A stretch of DNA of 27,317 nucleotides from an uncultured Methanomethylovorans sp. (GCA_937968035.1 CALBTS010000194.1:1-27317), one strand, 5' to 3'; shown: positions 1-8,595, numbered from the stretch's first letter. Notes: generated by a model from the sequence alone, not told the origin. Program-made: numbers and translations.

Positions 1-36
1 GCAATGGTGGAGATGGCAAAGGCACAAAAGTATTGA
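1..36 (+). CDS. Possible C-terminal tail of a truncated upstream gene
   Basis: Frame 1 reads AMVEMAKAQKY and then TGA at 34-36. A short dyad (AACAT, TTA, ATGTT at 36-48) and a T5 run at 50-55 follow, as might be expected after a gene end. The stretch is far too short to identify, and an open frame this short can occur by chance, so this is only a suggestion that the window begins inside a gene. Confidence 0.3.
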   Translation, partial: AMVEMAKAQKY

Positions 37-365
37 ACATTTAATGTTGATTTTTCATTGATGGGGGATCATAGAGTTGTTCTCCTCATCTATCTATTAT
101 TATACAGAGATCTAAGTACAGTTTTGTGTCAAAGATATATTTTTTATCAGCTGCACTACTTTTGTGAGTCATTTAAATGCAAACAAGTTAAAAGAAGAAT
201 AGCAGCAGTTTTGAAATAGGCTCACCATCAAATGCTCTAATAAACAAGAAGGCAGACTTGAAATGCTTAATTGTTCAGTAAATGGTTCTACAGAACTCAA
301 AATTGATTAATACTTAAACTAACAAACAAATAACATAATAAGAAGTGTTTAGCAGGGGGAATTAT
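37..365. other. AT-rich intergenic region before the PAS gene
   Basis: No convincing coding frame was seen in these 330 bases. A weak dyad with a T run lies at 36-55. A TATA-like stretch (TTAATACTTAAACT, about 307-320) stands a plausible distance before the PAS gene, giving a leader of roughly 25-30 bases if used. Other AT-rich TATA-like words, such as TATTATTATACAG near 95-107, are too far from the gene to assign. I see nothing else. Confidence 0.4.
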
Positions 366-1601
366 ATGGGAGCTAACATATCGAGCAAAGAAGAGATACT
401 TGGAAAGATTATAAATAACGGTCCTGTTATTGCTTTTCTCTGGAAGGCAGAAAACACTCCCGATGAAAAGTGGCCGGTAGAATATGTTTCAGATAACATA
501 TGTCTTTTTGGCTACAAAGTGGAGGACTTCATTTCCGGAAGCCTTCTTTATGCTGACATCATTCATCCTGATGACCTTCCTGAGGTAGAGACGGAACTTT
601 CTGAAATATCCCGTTCAGGAGGTACAGTCTTTGTCAAGGAATACAGGATAAGGACTAAGTCCGGAGAAGATAGGTGGGTGAAAGAGCAGACATTCATCCA
701 GCGTAACGATGAAGGGGTTGTGACCCATTATCAGGGTACTATCTTTGATATAACAGAACAGAAGAACAGAGAAATGGCTTTGGAGAAATCACTGAGGACA
801 CAGAGGTCCCTGGAAAATGCCATAAACAATAGCTCTACTATGATATTTCTGTGGAGGGCAGAGGAGTTCTTGCCTACCGATTACGCTTCTGAGAATGTTT
901 CAAAACTTGGTTATTCAGCTGAAGACTTTGTTCTCGGTCGTATTTCTTACAGTGATCTGATCCATCCGGATGACTATGAGATTGTCAAAGATACACTTGC
1001 AGAGAAGTGTGAGGATGATAGTGACAATTATACTCAGGAATATCGTGTGATATCAAAGGATGGAAAGACATTGTGGGTAAGTCAGGGAACTTTTATCCAG
1101 AGGGCAAAAGATGGAAATGCAACTCATTTGCAGGGAATCGTTCAGGACATCACAGAGCAGAAAGAAAAAGAGATCGCACTCAAAGTAGCACTTGAGAAGC
1201 AGGCTGAACTGCTGGACAGAAAACAAGCTCTGGAAACAATTGTCAACCATAGCCCTGTGATCGCTTTCCTCTGGAAGGCAGGTTCTGATGATGAAATGGA
1301 ACTCTGGCCAGTTGAATTTGTTTCAGATAACATTACCAATTTCGGATATTCTGTTGATGATTTCCTCTCAGGGGAGATCCTTTATGGGAACATAATCTAT
1401 CCTGAGGACCTTCTGGATGTCCAGACGGAACTTTCAGACATCTCCCGTGAAGGTGGTACATTCTTTGTCAAGGAATACAGGATAAAAACTAAGTCCGGAG
1501 ATCAAAGATGGGTTGAAGAGCAGACATTCATCCAGCGTAACGATGAAGGGGTAGTGACCCATTATCTGGGTGTCATCCAGGATATTACGGAACGAAAGTA
1601 A
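366..1601 (+). CDS. PAS-only sensory protein with three PAS/PAC units
   Basis: The protein has 411 residues and is made almost wholly of three PAS/PAC units, at about residues 14-132, 152-265 and 292-411. Each has the hallmark FGY or LGYS motif, an (I/L)(H/Y)P(D/E)D motif, an EYR(I/V)..K.G..(L/R)WV strand and a closing DITE(Q/R)K. PAS domains sense small molecules, redox state or light and usually pass the signal to a kinase or other output domain. None is present here, since the stop codon directly follows the third DITERK. A GTG at 345 gives a longer frame, but the ATG at 366 has AGGGGGA (354-360) just upstream and is preferred. Units 1 and 3 are near-identical in places, which points to internal duplication. 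It may partner with a kinase encoded elsewhere, or be a truncated sensor kinase. Confidence 0.85.
   Translation: MGANISSKEEILGKIINNGPVIAFLWKAENTPDEKWPVEYVSDNICLFGYKVEDFISGSLLYADIIHPDDLPEVETELSEISRSGGTVFVKEYRIRTKSGEDRWVKEQTFIQRNDEGVVTHYQGTIFDITEQKNREMALEKSLRTQRSLENAINNSSTMIFLWRAEEFLPTDYASENVSKLGYSAEDFVLGRISYSDLIHPDDYEIVKDTLAEKCEDDSDNYTQEYRVISKDGKTLWVSQGTFIQRAKDGNATHLQGIVQDITEQKEKEIALKVALEKQAELLDRKQALETIVNHSPVIAFLWKAGSDDEMELWPVEFVSDNITNFGYSVDDFLSGEILYGNIIYPEDLLDVQTELSDISREGGTFFVKEYRIKTKSGDQRWVEEQTFIQRNDEGVVTHYLGVIQDITERK
684..1552 (+). repeat. Internal duplication, PAS unit 1 versus unit 3
   Basis: Bases 684-718 recur unchanged at 1518-1552, an offset of 834 bases (278 codons). The stretch near 633-650 likewise recurs at 1467-1484 with the same offset. 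Unit 2 in between is clearly more diverged. The pattern indicates recent duplication of, or gene conversion between, units 1 and 3. Confidence 0.85.
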
Positions 1602-1783
1602 AAGTGATGCTAACTGAAATATTAAAAGGCAAGAGAGGATAGGAATATAAGAGACTATTTGGATCAGTATTGAAGACCACCGCATCACTGGGAAATCGCT
1701 TGGAAATTGCTTGTGATAATGTTCTTAGAATTATATTAGGTATTTTTCCTTTCTTGACATTTATTTTTAGTTGCTCATGACAT

Positions 1784-1805
1784 GACCACTTCCAAAAAAG
1801 TGGTC
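1784..1805. terminator. Hairpin between convergent genes
   Basis: GACCACTT (1784-1791) pairs perfectly with AAGTGGTC (1798-1805) around a six-base loop. It sits between the 3' ends of the PAS gene (plus) and the TPR gene (minus). T-rich tracts lie at about 1740-1770. The dyad could act in termination or 3' end stabilisation for either gene. The location supports this, but archaeal terminators mainly need U-tracts, so the role is inferred. Confidence 0.5.
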
Positions 1806-1822
1806 TGCTGATACAAAAGTGA

Positions 1823-2614
1823 TTAAGTTTCTAACTCGAAATTATTATTTGATATTCTGTTCTTGCCAAGTTCTTGAAGCACTGTGTTCCTGAACTTAGC
1901 GGCGTCCTCAAATCCGGGTTTTATTTCCAAAGCCCTGCTAAAAGCTTCGATGGCTTCTTCATACTTATTTTGTCTGAAAAGTATCTCTCCTTTACAGTAC
2001 CATGCTTCCGAACTATCCATTTTGATCTTTGAGGACGGGGTGAGTGGAATCCATGTAAACCGCGGAAACTGGTAACTCAAAGGCTGTGAATATTCTATGG
2101 AACACTCAAAAGCCTCAAGAGCAATATCATAATTTCCAAGCTCTCTTAGAACATTTCCTTTGCAATACCATGCCTCAGGGAACTCTCTACATTTGGCCAG
2201 CGCATTTTCGAGGCAAATCAAAGCTTCTTCATATCTCTGAAACTTATAAAGCACAAAACCTTTCCTGAAAAGGCTTTCAGGATCATCAGGAGCTTTCTCC
2301 AGCATCTTCTCGATAAGTTCAAGCGAAATATCATATCTGCCCATCATATAGTTTGCATAGCTTTTGCAGGACAAAGTATTAAGAACACTTATTTTTGATC
2401 GCTTTGCAGCCTCAGGATCACCCTGAGATGTGAGCATATCTGTTTCTTCTTCCCATAGTTTTTCTGCCACACTATAAGCATCTAAACATTCCTCGAACCT
2501 TTGCATCTTGAGAAAAATAGACCCTTTATTATAAGCCTGCAGCGCATCATCATGAATCTTTTTGATGTCTTTCTTCGTAGATTTTTCAGTAAAGATTTTT
2601 CCAAAAAGTTGCAT
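1823..2614 (-). CDS. Tetratricopeptide repeat (TPR) protein
   Basis: This 263-residue soluble protein is dominated by TPR helices, seen as A..C+G..L...+.Y.EAL..(F/Y) patterns: EAWYCKGNVLRELGNYDIAL, ESLFRKGFVLYKFQRYEEAL and EAWYCKGEILFRQNKYEEAI. At least four to five repeats span about residues 25-250. A linker with TPSSKIKMD interrupts the array near 185-200. TPR proteins are scaffolds for protein contacts, and no catalytic domain is visible. The start is supported by GAGGTG eight bases upstream of the ATG. It is the last gene of a minus-strand run, 15 bases after the cysteine-rich gene and downstream of ramA, so it is probably co-transcribed with them. A role in assembling or activating methyltransferase proteins would be speculation. 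Confidence 0.85.
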   Translation of the reverse strand: MQLFGKIFTEKSTKKDIKKIHDDALQAYNKGSIFLKMQRFEECLDAYSVAEKLWEEETDMLTSQGDPEAAKRSKISVLNTLSCKSYANYMMGRYDISLELIEKMLEKAPDDPESLFRKGFVLYKFQRYEEALICLENALAKCREFPEAWYCKGNVLRELGNYDIALEAFECSIEYSQPLSYQFPRFTWIPLTPSSKIKMDSSEAWYCKGEILFRQNKYEEAIEAFSRALEIKPGFEDAAKFRNTVLQELGKNRISNNNFELET

Positions 2615-2629
2615 TTATCAGCCACCTCA

Positions 2630-2878
2630 CTACAAACGGAAACAAAAATAATCCCCTTCAAGCCTGAACTTTTCATGTGTATGACATTCGGAGCAGAGAC
2701 AACCTGTTTTTAATGATGGTTTGTATTGACTTTTCCTGGCACAGAACATCATGCCATTTCCAGGACATGTCGTGCATGTTGGACAGAGACAACCTTTGGA
2801 ATGATGATATGAAGTACATATACCAAAATACCTACCATAAGTTTCCCTGTTCCTGTCAGTAAGTTCTGAGGATCCCAT
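2630..2878 (-). CDS. Small cysteine-rich protein, DUF2769-like
   Basis: This 82-residue protein has ten cysteines (residues 21, 30, 32, 35, 38, 46, 60, 62, 65 and 79). They form two related blocks, GCLCPTCTTCPGNGMMFCAR and GCLCSECHTHEKFRLEGDYF followed by C. That double CxCxxC...FC arrangement is what I know from the DUF2769 family of methanogens, whose function is unknown. The cysteines suggest Zn or Fe-S binding. It lies 31 bases after ramA and 15 bases before the TPR gene, all on the minus strand, so an operon is likely. A weak AAGGT stands eight bases before the chosen ATG. Annotation pipelines could miss it because it is short. Linkage to RamA suggests metal or redox support of corrinoid activation, but that is inference. 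Confidence 0.75.
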   Translation of the reverse strand: MGSSELTDRNRETYGRYFGICTSYHHSKGCLCPTCTTCPGNGMMFCARKSQYKPSLKTGCLCSECHTHEKFRLEGDYFCFRL

Positions 2879-2909
2879 AAACTATGACCTTTAAAACTGT
2901 GCGTCCTGT

Positions 2910-4550
2910 TCAACGTTTTATTTTCACTGAACGCTTTATTTTCAAGATTGAATGATCCATTGTTTGCTCGGGGCAGATGGCAACACAACGTCTACAGCTA
3001 GTGCCCAAGCAATGCTGGCTATCGATATTTGCAAACCTCTTACCCTCTCTTTCAATGATGATCACCGCATCTTCCGGACACTCTTTTTCACATTTATGGC
3101 AAAGGATACATTTTTCCACAGGTCCTTCAAGGGTAATCCCTATATCTTTAACAATATCAAGACCTTGCCTGCCCACATCATCAATGTCCCTTGAAACACG
3201 TTTTTCAATATTCACTTTTTCTAAGGCCCGGGGGAAAGGCTTAATGTTATAGAGCTCGAGCATCTGATCATATATCTCAATGGGCATCCCTTGCTGCCAG
3301 TAAGATAGTTCACAAACATATATGTCTTTGAATGTCTCACTTGTAGCCATCATGAGGTGATCTGCATGTATCTTCCTTGCCACAGAAATGACGTCACATA
3401 ACTGGATGACATCCAATGCCAGCTTTCTTGCCAACCCTATAGAAGTGTTACCAAATTGCACAATGTTATCTGAAAAGCCTGGTGCGGAACCAATATGCCT
3501 TGCTTTTTCAGCATCTACATAAGTTCCGGTAGCTCCAGACATGTAAACATATTTGAGGTCAGAATATTCAATGCCTGCTGCCACCATGAGAGTCATATGG
3601 GCAGCTCTGATGGCCCCTATTGCCTTACCCACTTCTTCAACATCTTTATCTGTGATTATAATACCGTCACCTAGGACTATTCTTCCCTGAGGGAGATGCG
3701 GCAACTTTTTGGTAAGGCCTTCTTTGATAGCCAGAGCAATAGTCGAAATAACCCCTGTTCCTGTAATACCTTTGGCCTGTATGCCCGAAGATTCAATGAT
3801 CTCACCAGAAACCGGATCAATAAGATCTCCTTTTACAGTTTCCATCTTCTCATTGAGCACTATAAGCCTCCAGTGGTGACCCTCAAGATTTACATCGCTT
3901 ATGGCTCCGGGACCTGCCAGCATACCGCAGTTGATGCCCTGGCCTTCAATGGCCGGACCAGCAGCAGCACTTGCAGTCATTATCTTATCCCCTACCTTTA
4001 GTGCCATTTCAGCATTTGTTCCATAATCCGTTACCAAGCAAGGCCCATCCTGATTAATGAAATCAGTTTCCAGCATCATAGCAAGGGCATCGGCGCCAAT
4101 CTCATGTTTTATAGCAGGTGGGACCACTATCTCACAGTTGTCCATCTCATAGATACCTTTGAAGATCTCATTGGCAGGAAACACACGCGCATCTCTTTTG
4201 ACATTGTGTACACCCAATTTTTTTTGTTTGGTCTCTCCTGCATACGCAAGGTCCAATATCTCACTGTTCTGGAAAAGGGATAATTGTATTGGATTACCGC
4301 AAACAGCTATCCTCTGAATACTGGAAGGATCAACATCGAATCTTTCCAGCACTTCCTTGACAGCCTCGATCATCAATCCATGGGCTACATCCTTTCCTGT
4401 GTTAATGGCAAAATCCAGATGGTCCATTACGTTCCCTCCCGGAAGAGGGTGACCCATAGTGATCACAGTTTTAATGGTTTCCCTAGATTTGATATCTATC
4501 AGCTGCGATCTGAAACCGCTAGTCCCAAGGTCCAGTGCAATTACATACAT
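2910..4550 (-). CDS. ramA: Corrinoid protein reductive activase, RamA family
   Basis: RamA uses ATP to reduce the cobalt of methylamine methyltransferase corrinoid proteins from Co(II) to Co(I), so that methylamine-dependent methanogenesis can start or restart. The 546-residue protein begins MYVIALDLGTSGFRSQLID, an ASKHA-type nucleotide-binding start, and has TDYGTNAEM and GATGTYVD motifs in the core. It ends in a two-cluster ferredoxin domain: CILCHKCEKEC at about 481-491, and CLGTSCRRCVAIC near 514-526, which has a CX4C spacing. Length and architecture fit RamA better than methanogenesis marker 14, which I know without such a tail. An upstream ATG at 4571 exists, but the ATG at 4550 has GAAGGA six bases before it and matches the family N-terminus. 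No methyltransferase genes are adjacent. A TATA box lies at 4606-4616. Confidence 0.88.
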   Translation of the reverse strand: MYVIALDLGTSGFRSQLIDIKSRETIKTVITMGHPLPGGNVMDHLDFAINTGKDVAHGLMIEAVKEVLERFDVDPSSIQRIAVCGNPIQLSLFQNSEILDLAYAGETKQKKLGVHNVKRDARVFPANEIFKGIYEMDNCEIVVPPAIKHEIGADALAMMLETDFINQDGPCLVTDYGTNAEMALKVGDKIMTASAAAGPAIEGQGINCGMLAGPGAISDVNLEGHHWRLIVLNEKMETVKGDLIDPVSGEIIESSGIQAKGITGTGVISTIALAIKEGLTKKLPHLPQGRIVLGDGIIITDKDVEEVGKAIGAIRAAHMTLMVAAGIEYSDLKYVYMSGATGTYVDAEKARHIGSAPGFSDNIVQFGNTSIGLARKLALDVIQLCDVISVARKIHADHLMMATSETFKDIYVCELSYWQQGMPIEIYDQMLELYNIKPFPRALEKVNIEKRVSRDIDDVGRQGLDIVKDIGITLEGPVEKCILCHKCEKECPEDAVIIIEREGKRFANIDSQHCLGTSCRRCVAICPEQTMDHSILKIKRSVKIKR

Positions 4551-4605
4551 GAGGATTCCTTCAAAAAGCATTTACGGTAAGTAAGGTTTGTTTTGAGAAG
4601 AACGC

Positions 4606-4616
4606 ATATATATTTT
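4606..4616 (-). promoter_or_regulatory. TATA box for the ramA operon
   Basis: Read on the minus strand this is AAAATATATAT, a strong archaeal TATA element. Transcription would start about 25 bases further on, near 4584, leaving a leader of about 34 bases before the ramA ATG. The call rests on sequence and spacing only. Confidence 0.6.
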
Positions 4617-4809
4617 GTGCTTCGAGCTTCTGCGTGAAGAACTTCATGAAAAAGATATAAAGAAGATACGCCTAATGAAACTTATTTTCTATTGCATTCA
4701 GGAACTTTAAGAATATTTATATTGAGCTTGTATAAGGTCGCAAATATGTTCTATTTATAATTTACTATTAACAGGCTAAGCCAATCCTAAATATAAGAAC
4801 TGTTAAAGA

Positions 4810-6363
4810 TCATTCTGCAAACTTAAGAATTGTGGTCTTTAGGGTGCTGAGATCTACTACAGGCACCTGTGCAGGAGTAGGTACGACATTTACTCTTTTC
4901 TGGAACTCGGTCTGGGACTGCCATGTACCCGAATTAATCAATAGAACATTCTTGTACCATTCCACACCCACTGTGTGAACATGGCCACAATGCAGTATGT
5001 CTGGCACCTGGCTAATAACAAAATGATCCTGCTTTTCAGGAGCTATAGATACTCTGCTGCCGTAAATGGGAGAAAGATGTCTTCTTTTCATCATTTCCAC
5101 CATTGCCTTAGTGGGCTCCTGATAGGATACACCAGGTATGGAGGCTACCAGATCATCGATAGACCTGCCATGATATATCATAAGTTTGACGCCATCAAGA
5201 TCAACTACTGAAGGATTCCCCACAAATAACACATTCTCAGAGAAATCTGCCCGTATGTTTTCAGGCAGCATGGGCTGTGGCTCTGCTTGCCTCACAGCAT
5301 CATGATTACCAGGAGATATTATTACTGTTATGTGTTTGGGTATCTCACTAAAATATTCTGCAGCCTTTTTATATTGTCCATATACATCCTGTATCTTTAA
5401 TTCCATTTCCTGCCCAGGATAGATGCCTACCCCATCCACAAGGTCACCCGCAACAACAAGATAACGTACCTCTTTGGATAAATTGGCCATAGCTTCATTG
5501 TCAGTATCACCTTTGAGAAAATCAATAAAGCGATACCATTCTTCCTCTAAAAATGTGGAACTGCCTATGTGAACATCGGAAGTAAGAACAGCTTTGCCGT
5601 ATGATCTTTTTCTTTCACCCAGAGTATTAGGTAAATCCGGGATGGTGATCTTTTTAGCTATTAGCAGCTTACCATCGTTAGTAAGAGCACCAGTAATACC
5701 CACAACTTCATCCAGTACAAAGCGGCTGGCAAGTTCAAATAGCTCTTTATCAGCCATTCGTACCAGCACTGAGATAGAACCTGTAGTATCTTCAAGTTCT
5801 ATCATCTTATGACCATTACTTGTATTTTTAATATCTGAAATCATACCGATAATAGAAATTTCATTCATATCCTTATCCATGCCCTCACGGCGCCCGCCGT
5901 TTTTATTACGGTACTTGTTCAGACTTTCTATGGGTCTTGAATTTAATCTGCCCCTTATCATCTCACTTAACCTGCTGTATCTATTCCTGAAAAACTGGAC
6001 AAATTCCATATATTCTCCTACGCATGTGGAATTATCAGTAATATCCAGTAACACATCGACAGGATTATCAGACTGAGAACAGTTAAGAGGAGAGAATATA
6101 GGGGCAACTATTTTAGGAATAGGCTGATGGTTGGTAGAAAGACTTTCTTTTTCAGGTACTTCATTATTTTCTTGAATATTGTTTTCATTAATATGTTCAT
6201 TAATGTGTTCAACATCTACCACTAGCACTGAAGGGTCCATGTTCTTCAGGATACGATCTAAAAGGCTGCGTGAATCACAATGACAACATATCAATTCAAC
6301 AGCATTTGGACTTATCTGATATCCTTCTTCCAGGAAAACGGTAATCACTTCGATCTGATTCAT
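4810..6363 (-). CDS. polB: DNA polymerase D small subunit (DP1), 3'-5' exonuclease
   Basis: DP1 is the proofreading subunit of the euryarchaeal replicative polymerase D and pairs with the large subunit DP2, which is not in this window. The 517-residue protein has an N-terminal helical and low-complexity part (about 1-160), an OB-fold (about 168-240, IIGMISDIKNTSNGHKMIEL), and a calcineurin-like phosphoesterase domain. The metal-binding motifs are complete: SDVHIG (262-267), GDLVDG (306-311), GNHD (352-355), YHGRSIDDL (397-405) and GHVH (460-463). An active nuclease is therefore expected. Length is usual for the family. No clear Shine-Dalgarno precedes the ATG, so a leaderless transcript is possible. 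It is divergent from the signal peptidase gene and close to orc1 and the origin, a grouping of replication genes. Confidence 0.95.
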   Translation of the reverse strand: MNQIEVITVFLEEGYQISPNAVELICCHCDSRSLLDRILKNMDPSVLVVDVEHINEHINENNIQENNEVPEKESLSTNHQPIPKIVAPIFSPLNCSQSDNPVDVLLDITDNSTCVGEYMEFVQFFRNRYSRLSEMIRGRLNSRPIESLNKYRNKNGGRREGMDKDMNEISIIGMISDIKNTSNGHKMIELEDTTGSISVLVRMADKELFELASRFVLDEVVGITGALTNDGKLLIAKKITIPDLPNTLGERKRSYGKAVLTSDVHIGSSTFLEEEWYRFIDFLKGDTDNEAMANLSKEVRYLVVAGDLVDGVGIYPGQEMELKIQDVYGQYKKAAEYFSEIPKHITVIISPGNHDAVRQAEPQPMLPENIRADFSENVLFVGNPSVVDLDGVKLMIYHGRSIDDLVASIPGVSYQEPTKAMVEMMKRRHLSPIYGSRVSIAPEKQDHFVISQVPDILHCGHVHTVGVEWYKNVLLINSGTWQSQTEFQKRVNVVPTPAQVPVVDLSTLKTTILKFAE

Positions 6364-6457
6364 AGAGGATCAGGTATAGCAATTGTAAAACATTTTGATC
6401 ACAGGTTTCAATCCCCGAGAACTCCAATGAGAGTAACGTGGTCTATATGCTATGTTG

Positions 6458-6465
6458 TTATATAG
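6458..6465 (+). promoter_or_regulatory. TATA-like element for the signal peptidase gene
   Basis: TTATATAG lies in the short divergent region between polB and the signal peptidase gene. Start of transcription near 6488 would give a leader of about 35 bases before the ATG at 6525. Spacing and sequence only. Confidence 0.4.
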
Positions 6466-6524
6466 TTGTAATGGGAAGGAAGAAACTACTGTATAATTGT
6501 TATCTAAAAGCATCCGGTGAAATA

Positions 6525-7082
6525 ATGGACCTAAAGGAAGGTATTAAAACTTTTCGACAAAGTGAGAATTTTTACATTTCCCTTGCCAGAGATATAGTAT
6601 CTGTGGCTGCAGCTGTGCTATTGTTCTCAACCATCTCATACCTGATATTTGGGATGTGGACGCCAATGGTCGCTGTGGAATCCGGTAGCATGGAGCCACA
6701 TATGAACATAGGGGACATAATTTTCATACAAAACATTGAAAGAACATCAGTAATAACAAAAGCTGATGCTGCCAGCGATTATGTATCATTTGGGGATAAT
6801 GGAGATGTGATCTTATACAGACCATATGGCAGGGAAGATGTAACTCCTATAATCCATAGGTCAATGTACTTTGTGAAAGCAGGAGAAACTATGTGGGAGG
6901 GAGGACCAACAGCTCCTCATGATGGTTATATCACCAAAGGGGATAATAAGCAAACTAATATGGTATATGATCAACAGGGACAAATAAGCTATCTTACACC
7001 AGTAAAAGAAGAGTGGATCATAGGAATCGCCAGGTACCGTATACCCTACATAGGAAAGATAAGGCTGATGTTGCCTTTCTGA
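6525..7082 (+). CDS. Type I signal peptidase, archaeal/ER type
   Basis: This membrane-bound serine protease removes signal peptides from exported proteins. The 185-residue protein has an N-terminal transmembrane helix (about residues 22-43, ARDIVSVAAAVLLFSTISYL) and then the catalytic box ESGSMEPHMNIGD, with Ser55 as nucleophile. As in the ER and archaeal (Sec11-like) branch, the general base is a histidine (PIIHRS, His111) rather than the bacterial lysine. Asp140 in TKGDN completes the site. The open frame extends upstream to 6438, but MDLKEG at 6525 is preceded by GGTGA (6516-6520) and gives a normal family start. The gene ends 25 bases before the 3' end of convergent orc1. Confidence 0.92.
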   Translation: MDLKEGIKTFRQSENFYISLARDIVSVAAAVLLFSTISYLIFGMWTPMVAVESGSMEPHMNIGDIIFIQNIERTSVITKADAASDYVSFGDNGDVILYRPYGREDVTPIIHRSMYFVKAGETMWEGGPTAPHDGYITKGDNKQTNMVYDQQGQISYLTPVKEEWIIGIARYRIPYIGKIRLMLPF

Positions 7083-7107
7083 TATGACTTTTTATCAGAA
7101 AACAACA

Positions 7108-8355
7108 TCATAAATGCATTTGAGTGGTTATTACAGGTTTGAAATTTTCAAGCGGTTTCAGCCTGTAGTCCTCAAAAAGCACACGCTGGGTACTGGAAAC
7201 AGGAACACTCAAAACTATTTCTTTTGTCCTTCCGTATCTACCCTTGCTTACTACAAGAGCATTAACGATACCTAGCATATCAAGTTCTGACATCAGATCG
7301 GTCACACGCCTCTGGGTAAGGATATCCATGTCCACATTTATACATAGCTGACGGTAAACATTGTACACTTCTCCGGTAGTAACGTTCTTGTAACCGTTAT
7401 TTCTCAAATTTATAACTGCACAAAGCGCAAGTTTTGATTGTGTAGGAAGGGTCTTTACAACTTCTATAACGCGATCAACCTCTATTTTGTCCTGAGCCCT
7501 TCTGACATGTTCTTCCTGTACACGGGGCTTCTTCTCGCGCTCAGCAAGTTCTCCTGCAACTCTTAAAAGATCCAATGCACGCCTTGCATCTCCATGTTCC
7601 TGAGCTGCAAAAGCTGCACATAAAGGAATAACAGTTTCCTCTAAAACACCATTTTTATAGGCTATTTCTGCTCTTTCCACTAAGATATCACTGATCTGAT
7701 CAGCGTCATAAGGTGGAAAAATTATTTCCTCTTCTCCAAGAGAACTTTTTACCCGAGGATCCAAGAACTCAGTAAATTTAAGATCGTTAGAAACTCCGAT
7801 CATGCTTACTTTAGCCTGCTTAAGATCCGAATTAGCCCTGGAAAGGTTATAAAGTACGTCATCTCCTTTTTTAACAAGTTTATCTATTTCGTCAAGAATT
7901 ATAATAATAACCTGTTTTTTTGAATCAACAGCTTCCTTGAACTTTGCAAAAACCTGATCCGTAGGCCAGCCAGTCATTGGCACATCTTCTCCAAACTGCC
8001 TTGCCAGATTAGCAAGCAGCCTGTATTGTGTATCTATGACTTCACAATTAACATAAACCACGCTACATTGGACATTAAGCTGCTCACCTATTCTTTCCAG
8101 TTCCCTCCCTACATGACGTGAAGCTGCTGTTTTGCCAGTGCCTGTCTTTCCATAAATAAGAATATTTGAAGGAGTATCACCCCTAAGAGCTGAAACCAAT
8201 ATGGTCGCAAGACTGTTTATTTGTTCATCTCTATGCACTAAGGTGTCAGGAGTATATGTTGGCCTCAAAACCTCCTTATTGTTGAATATAGGTTCTGTTG
8301 CAAGTAATTCCTGAAACAGGCCATCCAAAGCTTTATTTTGCATTTTGATTACCAT
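7108..8355 (-). CDS. cdc6: Orc1/Cdc6 replication initiator
   Basis: This AAA+ initiator binds origin recognition boxes and starts chromosome replication. The 415-residue protein has Walker A YGKTGTGKTA (69-77, Lys75), Walker B IIIILDEIDKL (150-160) and the sensor region SMIGVSNDLKFTEFLDPRV, with EEEIIFPPYDADQISDIL beyond it. An arginine-rich sensor-2 element (HGDARRALDLLRVAGELA) follows, then a C-terminal winged helix (about 310-400). The ATG at 8343 is an alternative start; the ATG at 8355 has GGTAGG directly before it. A TATA box is at 8414-8424. The gene faces away from the origin-like region immediately upstream, which is typical for archaeal origin-linked orc1 genes. Confidence 0.95.
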   Translation of the reverse strand: MVIKMQNKALDGLFQELLATEPIFNNKEVLRPTYTPDTLVHRDEQINSLATILVSALRGDTPSNILIYGKTGTGKTAASRHVGRELERIGEQLNVQCSVVYVNCEVIDTQYRLLANLARQFGEDVPMTGWPTDQVFAKFKEAVDSKKQVIIIILDEIDKLVKKGDDVLYNLSRANSDLKQAKVSMIGVSNDLKFTEFLDPRVKSSLGEEEIIFPPYDADQISDILVERAEIAYKNGVLEETVIPLCAAFAAQEHGDARRALDLLRVAGELAEREKKPRVQEEHVRRAQDKIEVDRVIEVVKTLPTQSKLALCAVINLRNNGYKNVTTGEVYNVYRQLCINVDMDILTQRRVTDLMSELDMLGIVNALVVSKGRYGRTKEIVLSVPVSSTQRVLFEDYRLKPLENFKPVITTQMHL

Positions 8356-8413
8356 CCTACCACTGAAGACCTTGGACTCAACCTACAAACGTGAAGTAGC
8401 CTATGATTGGCCA

Positions 8414-8424
8414 CCATATAAAGC
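8414..8424 (-). promoter_or_regulatory. TATA box for orc1/cdc6
   Basis: On the minus strand this reads GCTTTATATGG with a purine-poor TTTTG upstream. It lies about 60 bases before the ATG, implying a leader of about 35 bases. Because it sits beside the origin boxes, initiator binding could autoregulate the gene (inference). Confidence 0.5.
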
Positions 8425-8576
8425 AAAAGGTACTAAAAGAAGAAGACGTAAACTCTTCTATAACTCAGCACCCTTGCACAGAGAGGAAATACGTTGTAAG
8501 CAAGTGAATCCTTTATCTCATCCTTTTCTTCCATTGGCTACATTGGAAATTAGGGTTATTAACGGTTATGGTGATT

Positions 8577-8595
8577 ACCCCTTTGTTTCCATTGC
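8577..8595 (-). promoter_or_regulatory. Origin recognition box 1
   Basis: The plus strand reads ACCCCTTTGTTTCCATTGC. Its complement is GCAATGGAAACAAAGGGGT, an ORB core with a full G-string but a mismatch in the dyad half (CAATGG rather than CAGTGG). Confidence 0.7.

Noticed and set aside
1602..1783. Possible histidine kinase remnant after the PAS gene
   Set aside because: All frames are broken and none shows an H-box, N-box or G-box, so I see no kinase remnant.
2910..4550. Methanogenesis marker protein 14 as the identity of the ramA gene
   Set aside because: The C-terminal two-cluster ferredoxin domain and the length of about 546 residues fit RamA. Marker 14 as I know it lacks that tail.
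6401..6425. GTTTCAATCCCCGAGA, similar to part of a CRISPR repeat
   Set aside because: It occurs once, with no repeat copies or spacers around it and no cas genes in the window.
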